Shown here in pieces: positions 10,091 to 20,937 of a stretch of DNA of 64,000 nucleotides; within the stretch, counting starts at the first letter, position 1; the number at the start of each line of letters is the position of its first letter. Under the pieces are notes generated by a model. The model had not been told where the DNA came from, made no database searches, and was given only the letters and a program-made list of their open reading frames with translations. The position numbers were made by a program, and so were the translations under genes. The DNA comes from Entoloma clypeatum (lineage: Eukaryota; Basidiomycota; Agaricomycetes; Agaricales; Entolomataceae). The stretch covers positions 2,418,001 through 2,482,000 of the forward strand of contig OY751496.1 in assembly GCA_963565915.1 (NCBI GenBank), written 5' to 3'.

Positions 10091-12304
10091 CTAGATCTCG
10101 ACTTCCAGGCGAGATATGATGTCGTCCGGGGTGTCCGTGAAATTGTCATATGGTTTAAATTCCAATCCTTCAAAGATGTTTGCGCATAAGCGCCGGGGTG
10201 CATTCGGGTTTAATTTAAAGAAGTCCTCCACCGCTTCCTTGGCATGTTCTAGGTGATCTTCGGGTTCCCATGTGTTGTGGTCCTGAGTCAGACCCTCCCA
10301 TTGCACTAAATATTCCAGCTTTCCTCTCTTCAACCTTGAGTCAATAACTTTAGCGACATCGTACTCCTCTTCGCCATTGATAACTATCGGGTTTGGTGCC
10401 TGCACCCTTTGTGATATAAATAGTGGTTCCTTAAATAATCGGACCCATGATACATTGATGACCAGGTGGATTTTCCAAGTTTTTGGTAATTTAAGTTCTA
10501 CAGCGTGTGACGAAATGATTTGGGTTATGGTATAGGGTCCAATCCATCGTTCGGCAAGTTTCTTTAAGGGTCGGTTCAACTTTAGGTCTTTAGTCGATAA
10601 CCAAACTTTGTCGCCAACTTTGTAAACTGGTGCATCACCCCGTTTCAGGTTCACATACCGTTCCATCTCTTCTCGTGCTTTTACTAGCGCTGCTTCTGCC
10701 TCCTCATGAATCTTCTTCATTCACTCTGTGAATTCTTTTGCCGGTTCTGACTTTTCTGCCCTCCGAGGTTCTACGCCCATCCTAGGGTTAAACCCATAAT
10801 TTACATAGAACGGTGAAAACTGAATTGCCATGTGAATTTTATTATTATAGGCGAACTCCGCGGTTGCCATCCATTCGGGCCAATCTGTTTGTCAATGGGA
10901 AATAAATGATCTTAGATATTGCTCCAACTCCTGGTTGATGTGTTCCGTCTGTCCGTCTGTTTGTGGATGATACACCATTGATAATTTAGTTGTGATCCCC
11001 AATATTTTATTTAGTTCCTTCATAAATATTGCCACAAATTGTGGTCCTCGGTCTGACGTTAATGATTCCGGCAGTCCATGAAGTTTCCAGACTTCGTCCC
11101 GATATAGTTTAGCTAATCCTTCTGCTGAGACTTCATCGCGTGTTTTGATAAAGTGTGATTGCTTTGTCGATCTGCAAGCCACAACTAATACTGCGTTGTA
11201 CCCCTGAGCTTCTGGAAGTCCTACAATAAAATCTGCTGTAACATGTTTCCATGGTCCTGCATGTTCTGTGTTTGCTTTTAATTTACCAGCTAGTGGTTGA
11301 GGCATTGTTGACATCTGTTGCAGCCCTCGACGTATGCTTTGACCATGTTTGTAATACTAGGCCACCAATAATTATGTGTAACCAATTCCAGGGTCTTCCA
11401 CTGCCCTGGGTGTCCTGCAACTGGGTTGTCGTGGTGTAATTTAATTATTTCCTCCCTGAGTTCCTGACTTTTCGGAACATAAACTTTTCCTCAATGTAAC
11501 CAGAGTCCCTGCTCTTCGTGCCATTCATCTGCGCGCAATGTTTTGGTATTTGTTTTTTTTAACTCTTCCACTGCTTTCAACACTTGTTCATCAAATTCCT
11601 TGGCATCCCTGATGTGTTTTAGTCATTTACTTTCTTCCCCATCAATAAGTATGTGTCCCCGATCCATTGCTCGTAAATGGAAGTATTCTGGTTTCAATAA
11701 TGTTACGTCTTTGTTGTCATTTTCCACCCCCTTTCTATGATTGACCCTTCTCAAAAGAGCATTGGCCTTTCCCATTGAGGTGCCAGCCTTGTGTATTAAT
11801 TTGAAATTGAAACGTGTTAGATACAATGCCCAGCGTGCTTGTCTGCGATTAAGCTTTCGTCCCTTCATGAAGTACTCAAGGTTTTTATGATTGGTCCAGA
11901 TCTCGACCTCATGTTTGGCTCCTTCAAGGTGGTGTCTCCATGCTTCCAGCGCTCGAATTATTTGCAGCATTTCCTTATCGTGTACATCGTAATTTCATTC
12001 TACGTCATTCAATCCTTTAGATAGAAAGGCACATGGCCTCCATTTCTCATCCTCGCATTCCATAGATAGAATTGCTCCTGTAGCAAAGTCCGATGCGTCT
12101 GATTCTACTCTCAACTTCCGATCCGGATTGGGAGATACTAATATAGGTGCTTCCGTAAATAATTTCTTTAGCATATCAAACGCTTCCTCCTGTTCCTCTT
12201 TCCAATTCCAGATTGTTTCTTTCCTTGTTAATTTATGTAATGGCCCTGCCACTTTAGAGAAGTCTTTGACAAATCTTCGATAGAAATTGGCCAATCCTAG
12301 AAAC
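10091..12304 (-). pseudogene. family 2 pol, 3' part (copy C: RNase H, integrase, chromodomain)
   Basis: From right to left: RNase H start (FLSKGLN, 12294-11995), connection with WTNHKNLEYF (11970-11623), integrase core with LTSDRGPQF and HPQTDGQTEHINQEL (11314-10892), and C-terminal GPY/F-like region plus chromodomain with EYLVQWEGLTQDHNTWEP (10720-10091). TGA stops and frame breaks separate the blocks, for example TGA near 10891 in a SHRQTDWPEW-like context. The integrase zinc-finger region around 11330-11600 is degraded. Chromodomains direct integration to histone-marked chromatin in chromoviruses. Confidence 0.88.
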
Positions 12305-12675
12305 TGTTACAGACTCTACGGTATGCGGGCAACGTCATCACTTTTACTTATCGGCCCGGCTCGGCGCCCTCTTACGAATACATTATGTCACAACATCTAT
12401 TTCCATTCCCTTTGCTACCGCTCTGACTCATTCCGCAGTAGCTTTACTCAGCTCCGCAGTATGTATGACTCATTGTACATAGCCTTCCGCAGTCGCCTTA
12501 CTCATGCGCACTGCCTTCTGTAGTACTGACTCATCCGCTATCGCCCATAGTCAGTACCTATATAAACCTCTTGTACTGTAGTAGATTCCTTAGATTTAGC
12601 AATCACATTGCTCTTCGCCTTTCCACTTTCCTGCATACTCTGCCCGAACCTTGGAACGGTTTGTTAAGCATAACA
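12305..12675 (+). repeat. family 1 5' LTR (copy B)
   Basis: 371 bp, TGTTACAG...AGCATAACA. U3 carries three perfect TGACTCAT sites (12424, 12466, 12527), TATATAAA at 12559-12566, and the presumed transcript start/self-primer AGATTTAGCAA at 12592-12602. It is 33 bp longer than the 3' LTR because that one has lost a segment between two CCGCAG repeats. Confidence 0.93.
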
Positions 12676-12688
12676 AGTTGCTAAATCT
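12592..12688 (+). promoter_or_regulatory. self-primer and primer-binding site (Tf1/sushi type)
   Basis: AGATTTAGCAA (12592-12602, inside the LTR, 33 bp after the start of the TATA box) is the exact 11-nt reverse complement of TTGCTAAATCT (12678-12688), two bases after the LTR end. This is the arrangement of the fission-yeast Tf1 element, where the first 11 nt of the mRNA fold back and prime minus-strand cDNA instead of a tRNA. The same pair is intact in copy F. Confidence 0.75.
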
Positions 12689-13464
12689 CGTTAGGTTCGC
12701 CCAGAGCGAAGAGAGCAACTACCAGACGAGTCAAGACGTCGCGCTTCTTTGAAGACTTCACCAGTAACCCATTCGCCTCACCAGAAGCCCGACAGGAGGA
12801 GCTAAGTCCTCGAGACAGTATCGATTTTACACTCATCCAGCAGTACATCGAATCGGAGATCCGTCGCATCCTACAGCAGGTGCTTGACGAAGAACTAGAC
12901 AACGACGAGCATCGCCCCCACGGCGAGATAGCAGAGAGCATCCATCTTGCTCGACAACACCAGATCGCGCGTTACAACGCCCGACAGAACGAACTCGAAA
13001 GTTTTCGCGTTCAGGGAGGACCTCAGACAGGTCGGATCACAGAGATCAGAGAGTTTATCGGTGTCCAGACAACCGTTATCAGAAGATGGATTAGGACGCT
13101 CACATCGAGACGTCCCAGAGCCGCATCATCACGTCGTACTCGAAGCAACAGATCTACTCCCACTTTACAACCACCGAACAACAGACCGAGTACGGTCGTT
13201 GGGCACGAAACGAGAGACTTAACCCCTTCTCACAACCGACAGACGCGCAGGAACAGAGATTCCTTAGAGATCTACAAAGGAAATACCCCGAACGTTTTGC
13301 CACCGATTCCGCCGACGAGTCCCCTGACGAATTTGCTTTTGACTCCGCGCAGTCAGATATCGAACAGACGCCTAGAACAGGGACTCATTTTCAACCCTTA
13401 CCTGTATCCCGAACCCCATCTTCATCCCAACAACCCGACCCCTCTCCTTCTCCGCAGACTCTAG
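12689..13464 (+). CDS. upstream Gag frame without ATG (copy B)
   Basis: A frame open from just after the PBS to a TAG at 13462-13464 contains no ATG. Its first half (to about 13010) looks like coding sequence, with a helical segment containing LIQQYIESEIRRILQQV. In the second half coding character moves to the main gag frame: codons 13095-13466 are open, read like a protein (QTEYGRWARNERLNPF, DLQRKYPERFATDSADE) and run directly into the gag ATG. A TAG at 13092-13094 closes that frame upstream. The same architecture is found in copy F. It may be an N-terminal Gag region needing a frameshift, splicing or a non-AUG start. Confidence 0.5.
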
Positions 13465-13466
13465 AC

Positions 13467-14333
13467 ATGGCAGAAGCTCCGGCAGTACAAACGATGGATA
13501 CATCCAAGATCATCAAGGATCCTGGGATGTTCAAGGACAGACACACCTTTGACGAGTGGTGGAAAGCCACTAAACTATACATCAGGTTCCAAAAGAGCCT
13601 AACAGATGATCAGAAGATTCTTGCGGTACTATCTCGCATGATGGAAGGGTCCAGCAGGCACTGGGCCAGTAACAAGTTAGACGCTCTTGCCGTTGACAAC
13701 GAGAACATCACCTGGCTAGGATTCTCCGATGATATCGCCACACGATTCTCTATCGCCAACAAATCAGTCGCTGCCAAAGCAAGACTCGAAGTTCTGAGAC
13801 AAGAGAAACGCACCGTCGACGAATTCTGGGACGAATTGGAAGAGCTCTTGAAGCTGTCAAACCTTGGCAAAGAAACTGGGAAATACATCCTGGAAAAGAA
13901 CGTCAACCGCAGAATCTCTGAACAAGTGGCAAGTGAGGATAAGATGTACTCCGAGTACGCAAAGGAGATCCGAAACAAAGGACGACAGATGGAAGGACAT
14001 GTAATGGTCATCCAAGGTGGCGGCGACATGCGCACCAGATCGGGTACCACTTATGGTGGTCAAGGCAAGGCCATGGAGATTGACAAAGCAGGAGTGGCCC
14101 GTTGCTACAACTGTCAACGTTTCGGTCACCTCGCTAAAGACTGCAGCGCTCCAAAGAAGAAAGATGGTCGCAAGTGCTTCAACTGCGACCAAGAAGGCCA
14201 TATTGCGCGCAACTGCCGCAAGCCGAAGAAGAACTCCGGAAGGGTTATGAAGGTGTCTGAGGAAGATGCCAAGAATGATGAAACCACAATCTTAGAAGCT
14301 GACAAGAAGGATTTTCCCAAAGGGTCCGATTAA
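13467..14333 (+). CDS. Gag capsid-nucleocapsid (family 1, copy B)
   Basis: 288 codons. The N-terminal three quarters are a retrotransposon capsid domain ([18 protein letters not shown] onward); the C-terminal part has two CCHC zinc knuckles, [14 protein letters not shown] and [14 protein letters not shown], that bind the element RNA. It ends in an acidic tail. The first ATG (13467) was chosen, but the frame is open for 124 more codons upstream. Pol lies in the -1 frame after it. No premature stop, unlike pol of the same copy. Confidence 0.85.
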   Translation: MAEAPAVQTMDTSKIIKDPGMFKDRHTFDEWWKATKLYIRFQKSLTDDQKILAVLSRMMEGSSRHWASNKLDALAVDNENITWLGFSDDIATRFSIANKSVAAKARLEVLRQEKRTVDEFWDELEELLKLSNLGKETGKYILEKNVNRRISEQVASEDKMYSEYAKEIRNKGRQMEGHVMVIQGGGDMRTRSGTTYGGQGKAMEIDKAGVARCYNCQRFGHLAKDCSAPKKKDGRKCFNCDQEGHIARNCRKPKKNSGRVMKVSEEDAKNDETTILEADKKDFPKGSD

Positions 14334-14374
14334 ATGACGCTAAGTTGTGACCCTTATCTATTAAACGGACTTGC

Positions 14375-17300
14375 TTGCCTTGTATGACTGCAGACAATAG
14401 AACCTATGTCATCCCTGCCAAGCGAGCCGCTGTGTCGACTAAGATTGTAAAGGGAGACAAACCTCCGAAACGACGAGAGATCAGGTTGTTAGCTCAACTC
14501 AAAACACAACGAGGACCAAAGGTCATTCGACCTGAGGTTGATAGCGGATGTGAACACACATGCATCCATCCCAGAATAGTACGCGAACAGAACCTCCCCA
14601 CATGAGGGATACCACCCATAGCAATTCTACTGGGTTCGCATGGTTGAGGTGCACGACAAAGATGCACCCAAGAAGTCGGATCAGAAATGGAAGCCTGGAG
14701 ACCCTATATTGGAAGCTGTCACTCCCACACCACCTCCCACAACCAAACGACCCTCATATGTTGATCGGTTTACTCACCTCTTTGAGAAGGAGAACTTTGA
14801 TAAGATCCCAAAGGAAAGGGAATGGGACCATGGTATTGAACTTACACCGGATGCACCAAAGGAACTAGGGGGAAACACATATCCCATGACACAAAAGGAA
14901 CAAGAGGAATTGGACGCATTCATTGACGAGGGTCTAGCAACTGGAAAGATCCGCCCATCCAAATCCCCTTATGCTTCCCCTTGCTTCTTCATCAACAAGA
15001 AGGATGGTTCCAAACGATTGGTACAAGATTACCGCATGGTCAACAAATTCACGGTCAAAGACAAATTCCCACTCCCTCGCATCTCCGATCTCTTGGACGT
15101 GCTGAAAGATGCAGTCTACTTCAATAAGATGGACATCATGTGGGGTTACAACAATGTCCAGATTAAAGAAGGCGATGAATGGAAGGCTGCCTTCCTTACC
15201 AGTCGAGGATTGTTTGAACCATTGGTCATGTTTTTCGGCCTTTGCAACTCACTGGGAACGTTCTCTTGGATGATGGCTAGTCTATTCCGGGACCAGATCC
15301 GCCGATGCATCTGCGTGATCTACATGGATGACATCGTGGTTATTGGTAAAACCAAGGAAGAACTCGCGTGAAACACCGAAGAAATTCTGCAGATCCTATC
15401 AGACAATGACTTGTTCCTGAAGGAGAAGAAGTGTTTCTGGGAAGTAACGAAATGCCCCATATTGGGATATGTCGTTGGTGAAAGACGTGTTGAGATGGAA
15501 ACCGAGAAGGTGGACACGATCCGAAACTGGCGAGCACCCACATCAAAAAAGGAAGTCCAGAAGTTCCTTGGGTTTGCTAACTTCTATCGGCGCTTCATTG
15601 AAGGATACTCAAACATCGCGAAACCACTTACCGCACTCACAGGCGGCACTGCTTTTACTTGGGGACCAACGGAACAAAAGGCATTTGAAGGTCTCATACA
15701 GGCGATCACATCGGCACCAGTCTTGGCATTACCAAAACCAGATGGACAGTTCAGGGTTGAAACCGATGCATCGGGCTATGCAATTCGGGCTGTACTCTCT
15801 CAAAAACAGGACGACAAATGGCATCCTATCGCATTCCTGTCGCGGACCATGTCCGCGGCCGAACAAAATTACGAGATATACGACAAAGAGCTCTTGGCAG
15901 TCATGGAAGCACTGAAAGATTGGAGACACTATCTGCTTGAAGCCAGAGAACGCTTTGAGATCTTAACTGATCACAAGAACCTGGAGTATTTCCGCCGTCC
16001 TCAGGACCTAAATCAATGACAAAGGCGCTGGAAGATGAAGTTACAAGACTATGACTTTGAATTACGGCATGTGCCTGGCAAGACAAATGCAAAAGCGGAC
16101 ATCCTGTCGCGCTTACCCTGGTATGAAACGGAACTCGAACCGCAAGACAGTGACCAAATGCTCAAGGAGGGACTATTCTTGAAACGATTGGAATCAGAAG
16201 ATGTGGTACAAATGGAGATGTTCACGGAGGAACAATTCTTTGAAGGGGGTGAAACATCTGATTCCATCAAGATTGGAAACGTCACAACCATTGAAAATCT
16301 GTGGATCGCATGCATCAAGGGTTCAAACCGCATGGAGACAGAAGTAGCCCAGGGTCTAAAAAAGAATCCTCATTGGTATCAACAGGAAAACGGCATCACA
16401 TATGCAGGCGAATGAGTCTATGTTCCACTGGACCCACAACTGCGTCAAGAACTAATGTTTGAATCACACGATGCACCAGTCGCTGGACATCCAGGACAGT
16501 ATCGAACACACGAACACCTCACTCGCACCTACTGGTGGCCTACCATCCTGCATGATGTAAAGAAGTACGTAAAGGGTTGCGACACCTGTCAGCGCAACAA
16601 GATCAACAGACAGAAACGACATGCTCCGCTACACCCCCATGCAGCACCAAGTCATCCATGGGAAGACATAGGGATTGACGTCGTGGGACCGATACCAGAG
16701 TCTGATGGAAAGAATGCGATCCTGGTCATCACGGATAGACATTCGAAGATGCTTCATCTCATTCCGACAACCGTGGAATTATCGGCTGAAGGATTAGCCA
16801 AGATCTATCAGGATCAGATATGGAAGCTCCACGGAATCCCCAAGAAAATCATCAGTGACAGGGGACCACAGTTCGCCGCGAAGTTCATGGAGATACTTTG
16901 CCGCATGTTAGGGATCAAAAGGAACCTGTCCACCGCATACCATTCACAGACGGATGGACAAGCCAAACGATCGCATCAGGAAACAGAAGCGTTCTTATGA
17001 AACTTCGTCAACCATCTGCAAGATGATTGGGTTGAATGGATCGCAATCGCCGAATTCCAGTACAATGACAAAGAACATCAGGCGACGAAGCACACACCAT
17101 TCTACCTCAACTATGGCTTACATCCTTGGAAGGGAGAACTTGTGTTGGAAGACACCAACCCGGCTGCCAACAGCTTCTTGGAAAAACTCAAACAAGCACG
17201 AGAAGAAGCCAATGCAGCGCTGAAACAGGCACAGGATCAGATGAAGAAGACAGTTGATACACGACGGAGTCCGTCTCGGGACTACCGAATCGGAGACAAG

Positions 17301-17723
17301 GTGTGGCTGGAAGGGACTAACATCAGGACCGATCGTCCCTCGAAGAAACTTGACGCACTCTGACACGGACCATTCAAGGTCCTAGAGAAGAAAGGGGCTA
17401 GCGCATACCTTCTTGATCTTCCAAAGACTTGGAAAATGATTCACCCTGTGTTTAACGAGACCCTGTTGTCACCTTACAAAACCCCGAAGTACGCCATCCA
17501 GAAGAAGAAACCAGCCCCTGACCCGATCATTGTCGAAGGACGAGAAGAGTACCATGTGTCCACAATTCTAGACTCTCAAAAGTTCCATGGAAAGATCCAG
17601 TACCTCGTCCAGTGGGAAGGATATGGCCCAGAAGAGAACACATGGGAACCTCGAGCTAATGTTCAGAACGCTCAAGATTTGATCCGTGATTTCCATCAGC
17701 AGAACCCGTCTCGACCACAATAA
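14375..17723 (+). pseudogene. family 1 pol with TGA stops (copy B)
   Basis: Domains in order: aspartic protease start with VDSGCEHTC (14530s), a deletion of about 270 bp near 14605-14635 that removes the rest of the protease, reverse transcriptase with VIYMDDIVV (14640-15371), RNase H with ETDASGY and [10 protein letters not shown] (15411-16019), connection (16035-16415), integrase HHCC finger and DDE core with ISDRGPQF (16455-17000), GPY/F region, and chromodomain with [19 protein letters not shown] (17436-17723). In-frame TGA at 15369, 16017, 16413, 16998 and 17361; copy F has an Arg codon at each. Confidence 0.9.
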
Positions 17724-17856
17724 AAGACGAGTTCTCAAAACCCATGGCAGTATCGACCTCATCAGTTAACCACACACCGAGTTCCCCGCTCTAGTCTTCA
17801 CCCTGCCCAATATAGCCACCCCATTCTTCTTTTACCTCTCAACCATCCTCACCGCC

Positions 17857-18190
17857 ATGTCAAACACCATCGTCACCTCCACCTCCACCACCGACATCAA
17901 CCCCGCCATCGCCGCCCTCATGAACGAAGCACTCTCCATGAGAGACCAAATCCATGCCCTCGAAACTTCCCTTGCCAACCTCCTTCATCGCCAGATGCAT
18001 ATCCCAAAGAAAAACAAATTCTCGGAAATTACACCAGCACCCTCGTGATTGAGAATCAACGCATTCGGCTGGCTATGAAAGGCCTCGAACTGGCCGTTGC
18101 CATCAATGAGGAGTTTTTGATATATGATTGGAGCCTCAAGGAGAGCCCGAATTGGTCCGATCCCGGCAACAATGAGGGATGGGGACAATG
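17857..18190 (+). pseudogene. ORF3 downstream of pol, frameshifted (copy B)
   Basis: Starts with ATG at 17857 (MSNTIVTSTSTTDINPAI). It matches the intact 122-codon ORF3 of copy F through the ALSMRDQIHALETS helix and HRQMHI. A deletion near 18010 shifts the frame and gives a stop at 18048; the homologous C-terminal part (IENQRIRLAMKGLELAVAIN) continues in another frame to about 18190. It sits between the pol stop and the purine tract of the 3' LTR. Confidence 0.7.
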
Positions 18191-18225
18191 ACTCTGTGAG
18201 GACACAGAGCTTGAAGAGGGGAACA

Positions 18226-18563
18226 TGTTACGGACTCTACGGTATGCGGACAACATCATCACTTTTACTTTTCGGCCCGGCTTGGCACCCTCTTACAAAT
18301 ACATTATGTCGCAACATCTATTTCCATTCCCTTCGCTACTGCTCTGACTCATTTCACAGTAGCTTTACTCAGCTCCGCAGTCGCCTTACTCATGCGCACT
18401 GCCTTCCGCAGTACTGACTCATCTGCTACCGCCTATAGTCAGTACCTATATAAACCTCTTGTACTGTAGTAGATTCCTTAGATTTAGCAATCACATTGCT
18501 CTTCACCTTTCCACTTTCCTGCATACTCTGCCCGAACCTTGGAACGGTTTGTTAAGCATAACA
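18226..18563 (+). repeat. family 1 3' LTR (copy B)
   Basis: 338 bp, TGTTACGG...AGCATAACA, preceded by the GAGGGGAACA purine tract. It lacks one 33-bp segment between CCGCAG repeats present in the 5' LTR, and so one of the three TGACTCAT sites. Confidence 0.93.
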
Positions 18564-20232
18564 GAAACGACTGGACTTCTTTGACTTTCGTTGGTCTCGG
18601 CCATTGTTTGATGGCGTCTACTTTTGAAGGATCCATTCGAATTCCGTCTTTCCCAATAATTAACCCTAAGAACTCTATTTCGTCTCTGTCAAAGAAACAT
18701 TTTCCCGGTTTTAAGAATAAGTCATTTTCTCGTAATCTTTTTAGAATTTCCTCCATGATTTCACTGTGTCCTTTTTCTCCTTCAGTTGCTACCAATATAT
18801 CATCAATATAGATAACTACGTCTCCTTGATCAATCAAGTCTCTAAATATGTCGTTCATCATGGTTTGAAACGTGCTTGGGGAATTATTTAATCTGAAGAA
18901 CATAACTGTTGGTTCGAAGGCTCCATCTGGGGTTGTAAATGCTGCTTTCCACTCGTCTCCTTCTTTGATGCGTACATTGTTATACCCCCATCTGAGGTCC
19001 ATTTTGGTAAACTTTTTCTTTCCCTTTAATTTATTGATGAATTCCGGAATCAACGGGAGTGGATAATTATTGCGAACGGTCCAGCTGTTAATATGTCAGT
19101 AATCCTGTACCATTCGTTTCTTTCCGTCCTTTTTGGGTATAAAGAATACTGGCGAAGTTTGTGGTGACTTGGTAGGTCGAATATATCCTTTGCATAATTG
19201 ATCGTTTACAAATTCAGATACTTCTTTCCTTTCCTCCAGCGACAGAGGATAGACTTTGGCCTTTTTTGGTACAAAATCCGGTTTTAAGTCTATAGCGTAA
19301 TCCCATGGTTTCCTGACTGGTAATCTCTCCGATGCTTTCTTTTCAAAGACTGATAGATATTTGTGATATTTCCGGGGGGCAACCTGTTCCGCCGGTACTT
19401 CATCTGAGGATTCTCCCTTAGCTGCCCTGAGCATGTGGATTACTTCCTCCTTCACTTCTTCCTCATTTTTTTCTACTACTTCTTCCATTCTTCCACCCCA
19501 TCTGGTCCTTGCAGTTTTATTTAAGTAACGTGTTCGATGCATGCCACATTCTTCTGGACATCTTGATAATTTAATTTCCGCTTTTTCCCAATCGATTTCT
19601 GGATTATGATGTTTCAGCCAAGTATGTCCAACGATAATTTTAGCTTTTCCTAGGTTGCATGCTTCAAACACTGCTATCTCCACATGTCCTTTATACCACA
19701 TAGCCATGACTGCTTCATGCGTGATTGAACCTCCTTGGTTAAGTGTGCCATCAACGTTGTAGACCCGAATGGGGAAAGGTAGTTCCCTTAATTTAATGTT
19801 GTTCCTTTTGGCAAAGTCCAGATCTATGAACATCCCTGTCGCCCCTGAGTCTAATAATGCTTCAACATCAAATGTGCGTTTGTCCTGCAACGTTTCCAGC
19901 GCGATTTTCATCATAAGCTCCTTTTCCAAAGAAGCGGATCGAATAAAAGATGGTTCCCCCATAGAGTCCGTTTGCCTAGTTAAATTATCTGATTCTTCAC
20001 AACAGGGAATTAAGCATTCATCCGTAGGGGACAAACCAAGCCTCGTTGCCGAGGGCTCCCCAATGATATAGTTTACAAGCGTATCTAAGTCCGATTCATC
20101 TGTGCTATTTTTTTGGGTTTTTACCTTTTTGGGTTTGTCCAATAGTATTTTATTGTATGTAACTGCTGCGTCCGTAAGCTTTTGAAACCAAGAATTTACA
20201 GTGTCTTTATGTATGTAAGAGTCTATAGGCAA
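18564..20232 (-). pseudogene. family 2 pol, 5' part (copy C: protease and reverse transcriptase)
   Basis: Right to left: linker, aspartic protease with ALLDSGATGMF and IIVGHTWLKHHNPEID (20232-19096), then after a TGA at about 19096 (after MVQDY; Arg expected) the reverse transcriptase palm with [12 protein letters not shown] and VIYIDDIL (19053-18564). The frame runs into copy B at 18563 and resumes left of 12305. The catalytic residues of both domains are present, so the copy was functional before these stops and the insertion. Confidence 0.9.
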
Positions 20233-20267
20233 TTGTTCATATCGATTTGTCAGAGCCAGCAGGGGAA

Positions 20268-20714
20268 TTACTGGTTGACGTTTACAAAATCCTGCTGCGC
20301 TGCAGCCTGTCCGTTGTTCTGAGCCGGTTGGCCCTGCTGTCCATTATTAGCTTGGCGCGCTTGACGCCTCGCGTTGATCTGTCTCAAAATTTCCTCCTCC
20401 TCTTGTTCATCGATCTGTTCGATCATTGCTGCTTGTACCCTGCGCTGCGGCCATCTGCAATCTCGGGCAAAATGCCCCTGTCCGCCGCAGTTATAACAAT
20501 TACCAGGAGCGCGTCTCTGGTTCCTATCGACGTCCATTGCATTTGGATCCCGTCGTGGTTGCTGCTGTTGTTGTTGTTGACCGTTTTGTTGTTGAGGACG
20601 GTACCCCCCATTCTGTTGTTGCCCAAAGGGCCTCTGTTGCTGCTGCTGCTGTTGCTGCTGCTGTTGTCCATATGCAGGCAGATTGCCCCATGTGTTACGT
20701 TGTTGTCCAAAGTT
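20268..20714 (-). pseudogene. family 2 gag C-terminus (copy C)
   Basis: Gln-rich linker (runs of CAG/CAA) followed by one CCHC knuckle, CYNCGGQGHFARDC, then an acidic and Gln/Ala-rich tail. It matches the C-terminal part of copy D gag. The N-terminal capsid part is missing because homology ends at 20714. In this copy the Gln-rich frame is continuous with the preceding capsid codons, unlike copy D, which has lost a base there. Confidence 0.85.
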
Positions 20715-20937
20715 ATTGACAGTCAGACCATATGTCTGACTAAATTCTGGAAGGAAGGGTGTTGGGTGCCAGTGGATGCTGTTGGGCGCTACAGGGCCAT
20801 TGGGTGTGACACTCAGTATAAAAGAAAGTCAGATCAGGTCAGATAAAATGGTCATGTATGACAAAAGAGATGTTTGTGTGACAACAGGCCCAACTAGCTA
20901 GTCAGAATTTAGTCAGACATATGGTCTGACTGTCAAT
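20715..20937. repeat. 223-bp MITE-like element with perfect 35-bp inverted ends
   Basis: 20715-20749 and 20903-20937 are exact reverse complements, and each arm itself holds a near-palindrome (AGTCAGACCATATGTCTGACT-like). The internal part is non-coding and includes TGCTGTTGGGCGC-type units also seen near 24430. No clear target duplication. It lies exactly where copy C loses homology. Confidence 0.75.

Larger units (their letters stand above)
12305..18563 (+). mobile_element. Ty3/gypsy chromovirus, family 1, copy B (full-length, nested in copy C)
   Basis: Complete LTR-to-LTR insertion of 6,259 bp on the plus strand with perfect 5-bp target duplication GAAAC (12300-12304 and 18564-18568). Removing it restores continuous family 2 pol sequence across the junction. 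Order: 5' LTR, PBS, upstream gag frame, gag, pol, ORF3, purine tract (GAAGAGGGGAACA at about 18213), 3' LTR. At least five TGA stops in pol and a deletion in the protease region make it non-autonomous today. Confidence 0.95.
9791..20714 (-). mobile_element. Ty3/gypsy chromovirus, family 2, copy C (interrupted by copy B)
   Basis: Minus-strand element: 3' LTR 9791-10079, polypurine tract just inside (AAAGGGGGTAA on the minus strand), pol from 10091 to 12304 and again from 18564 to 20232, and the C-terminal part of gag at 20268-20714. Copy B splits it inside pol with a 5-bp target duplication. Its own 5' LTR and the N-terminal half of gag are absent: homology with copy D stops at 20714, at the edge of a 35-bp inverted repeat. 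Premature TGA stops show that it is defective. Confidence 0.9.

Noticed and set aside
13391..14201. Antisense frames opposite gag in copy B (and equivalents in A, E and F)
   Set aside because: They mirror the codon structure of gag on the other strand and have no independent motif.
20247..20846. Long Leu-rich frame opposite copy C gag (and 22131-22955 opposite copy D gag)
   Set aside because: It is the antisense of the CAG/CAA Gln tract of gag; the apparent hydrophobic run is a repeat artefact.
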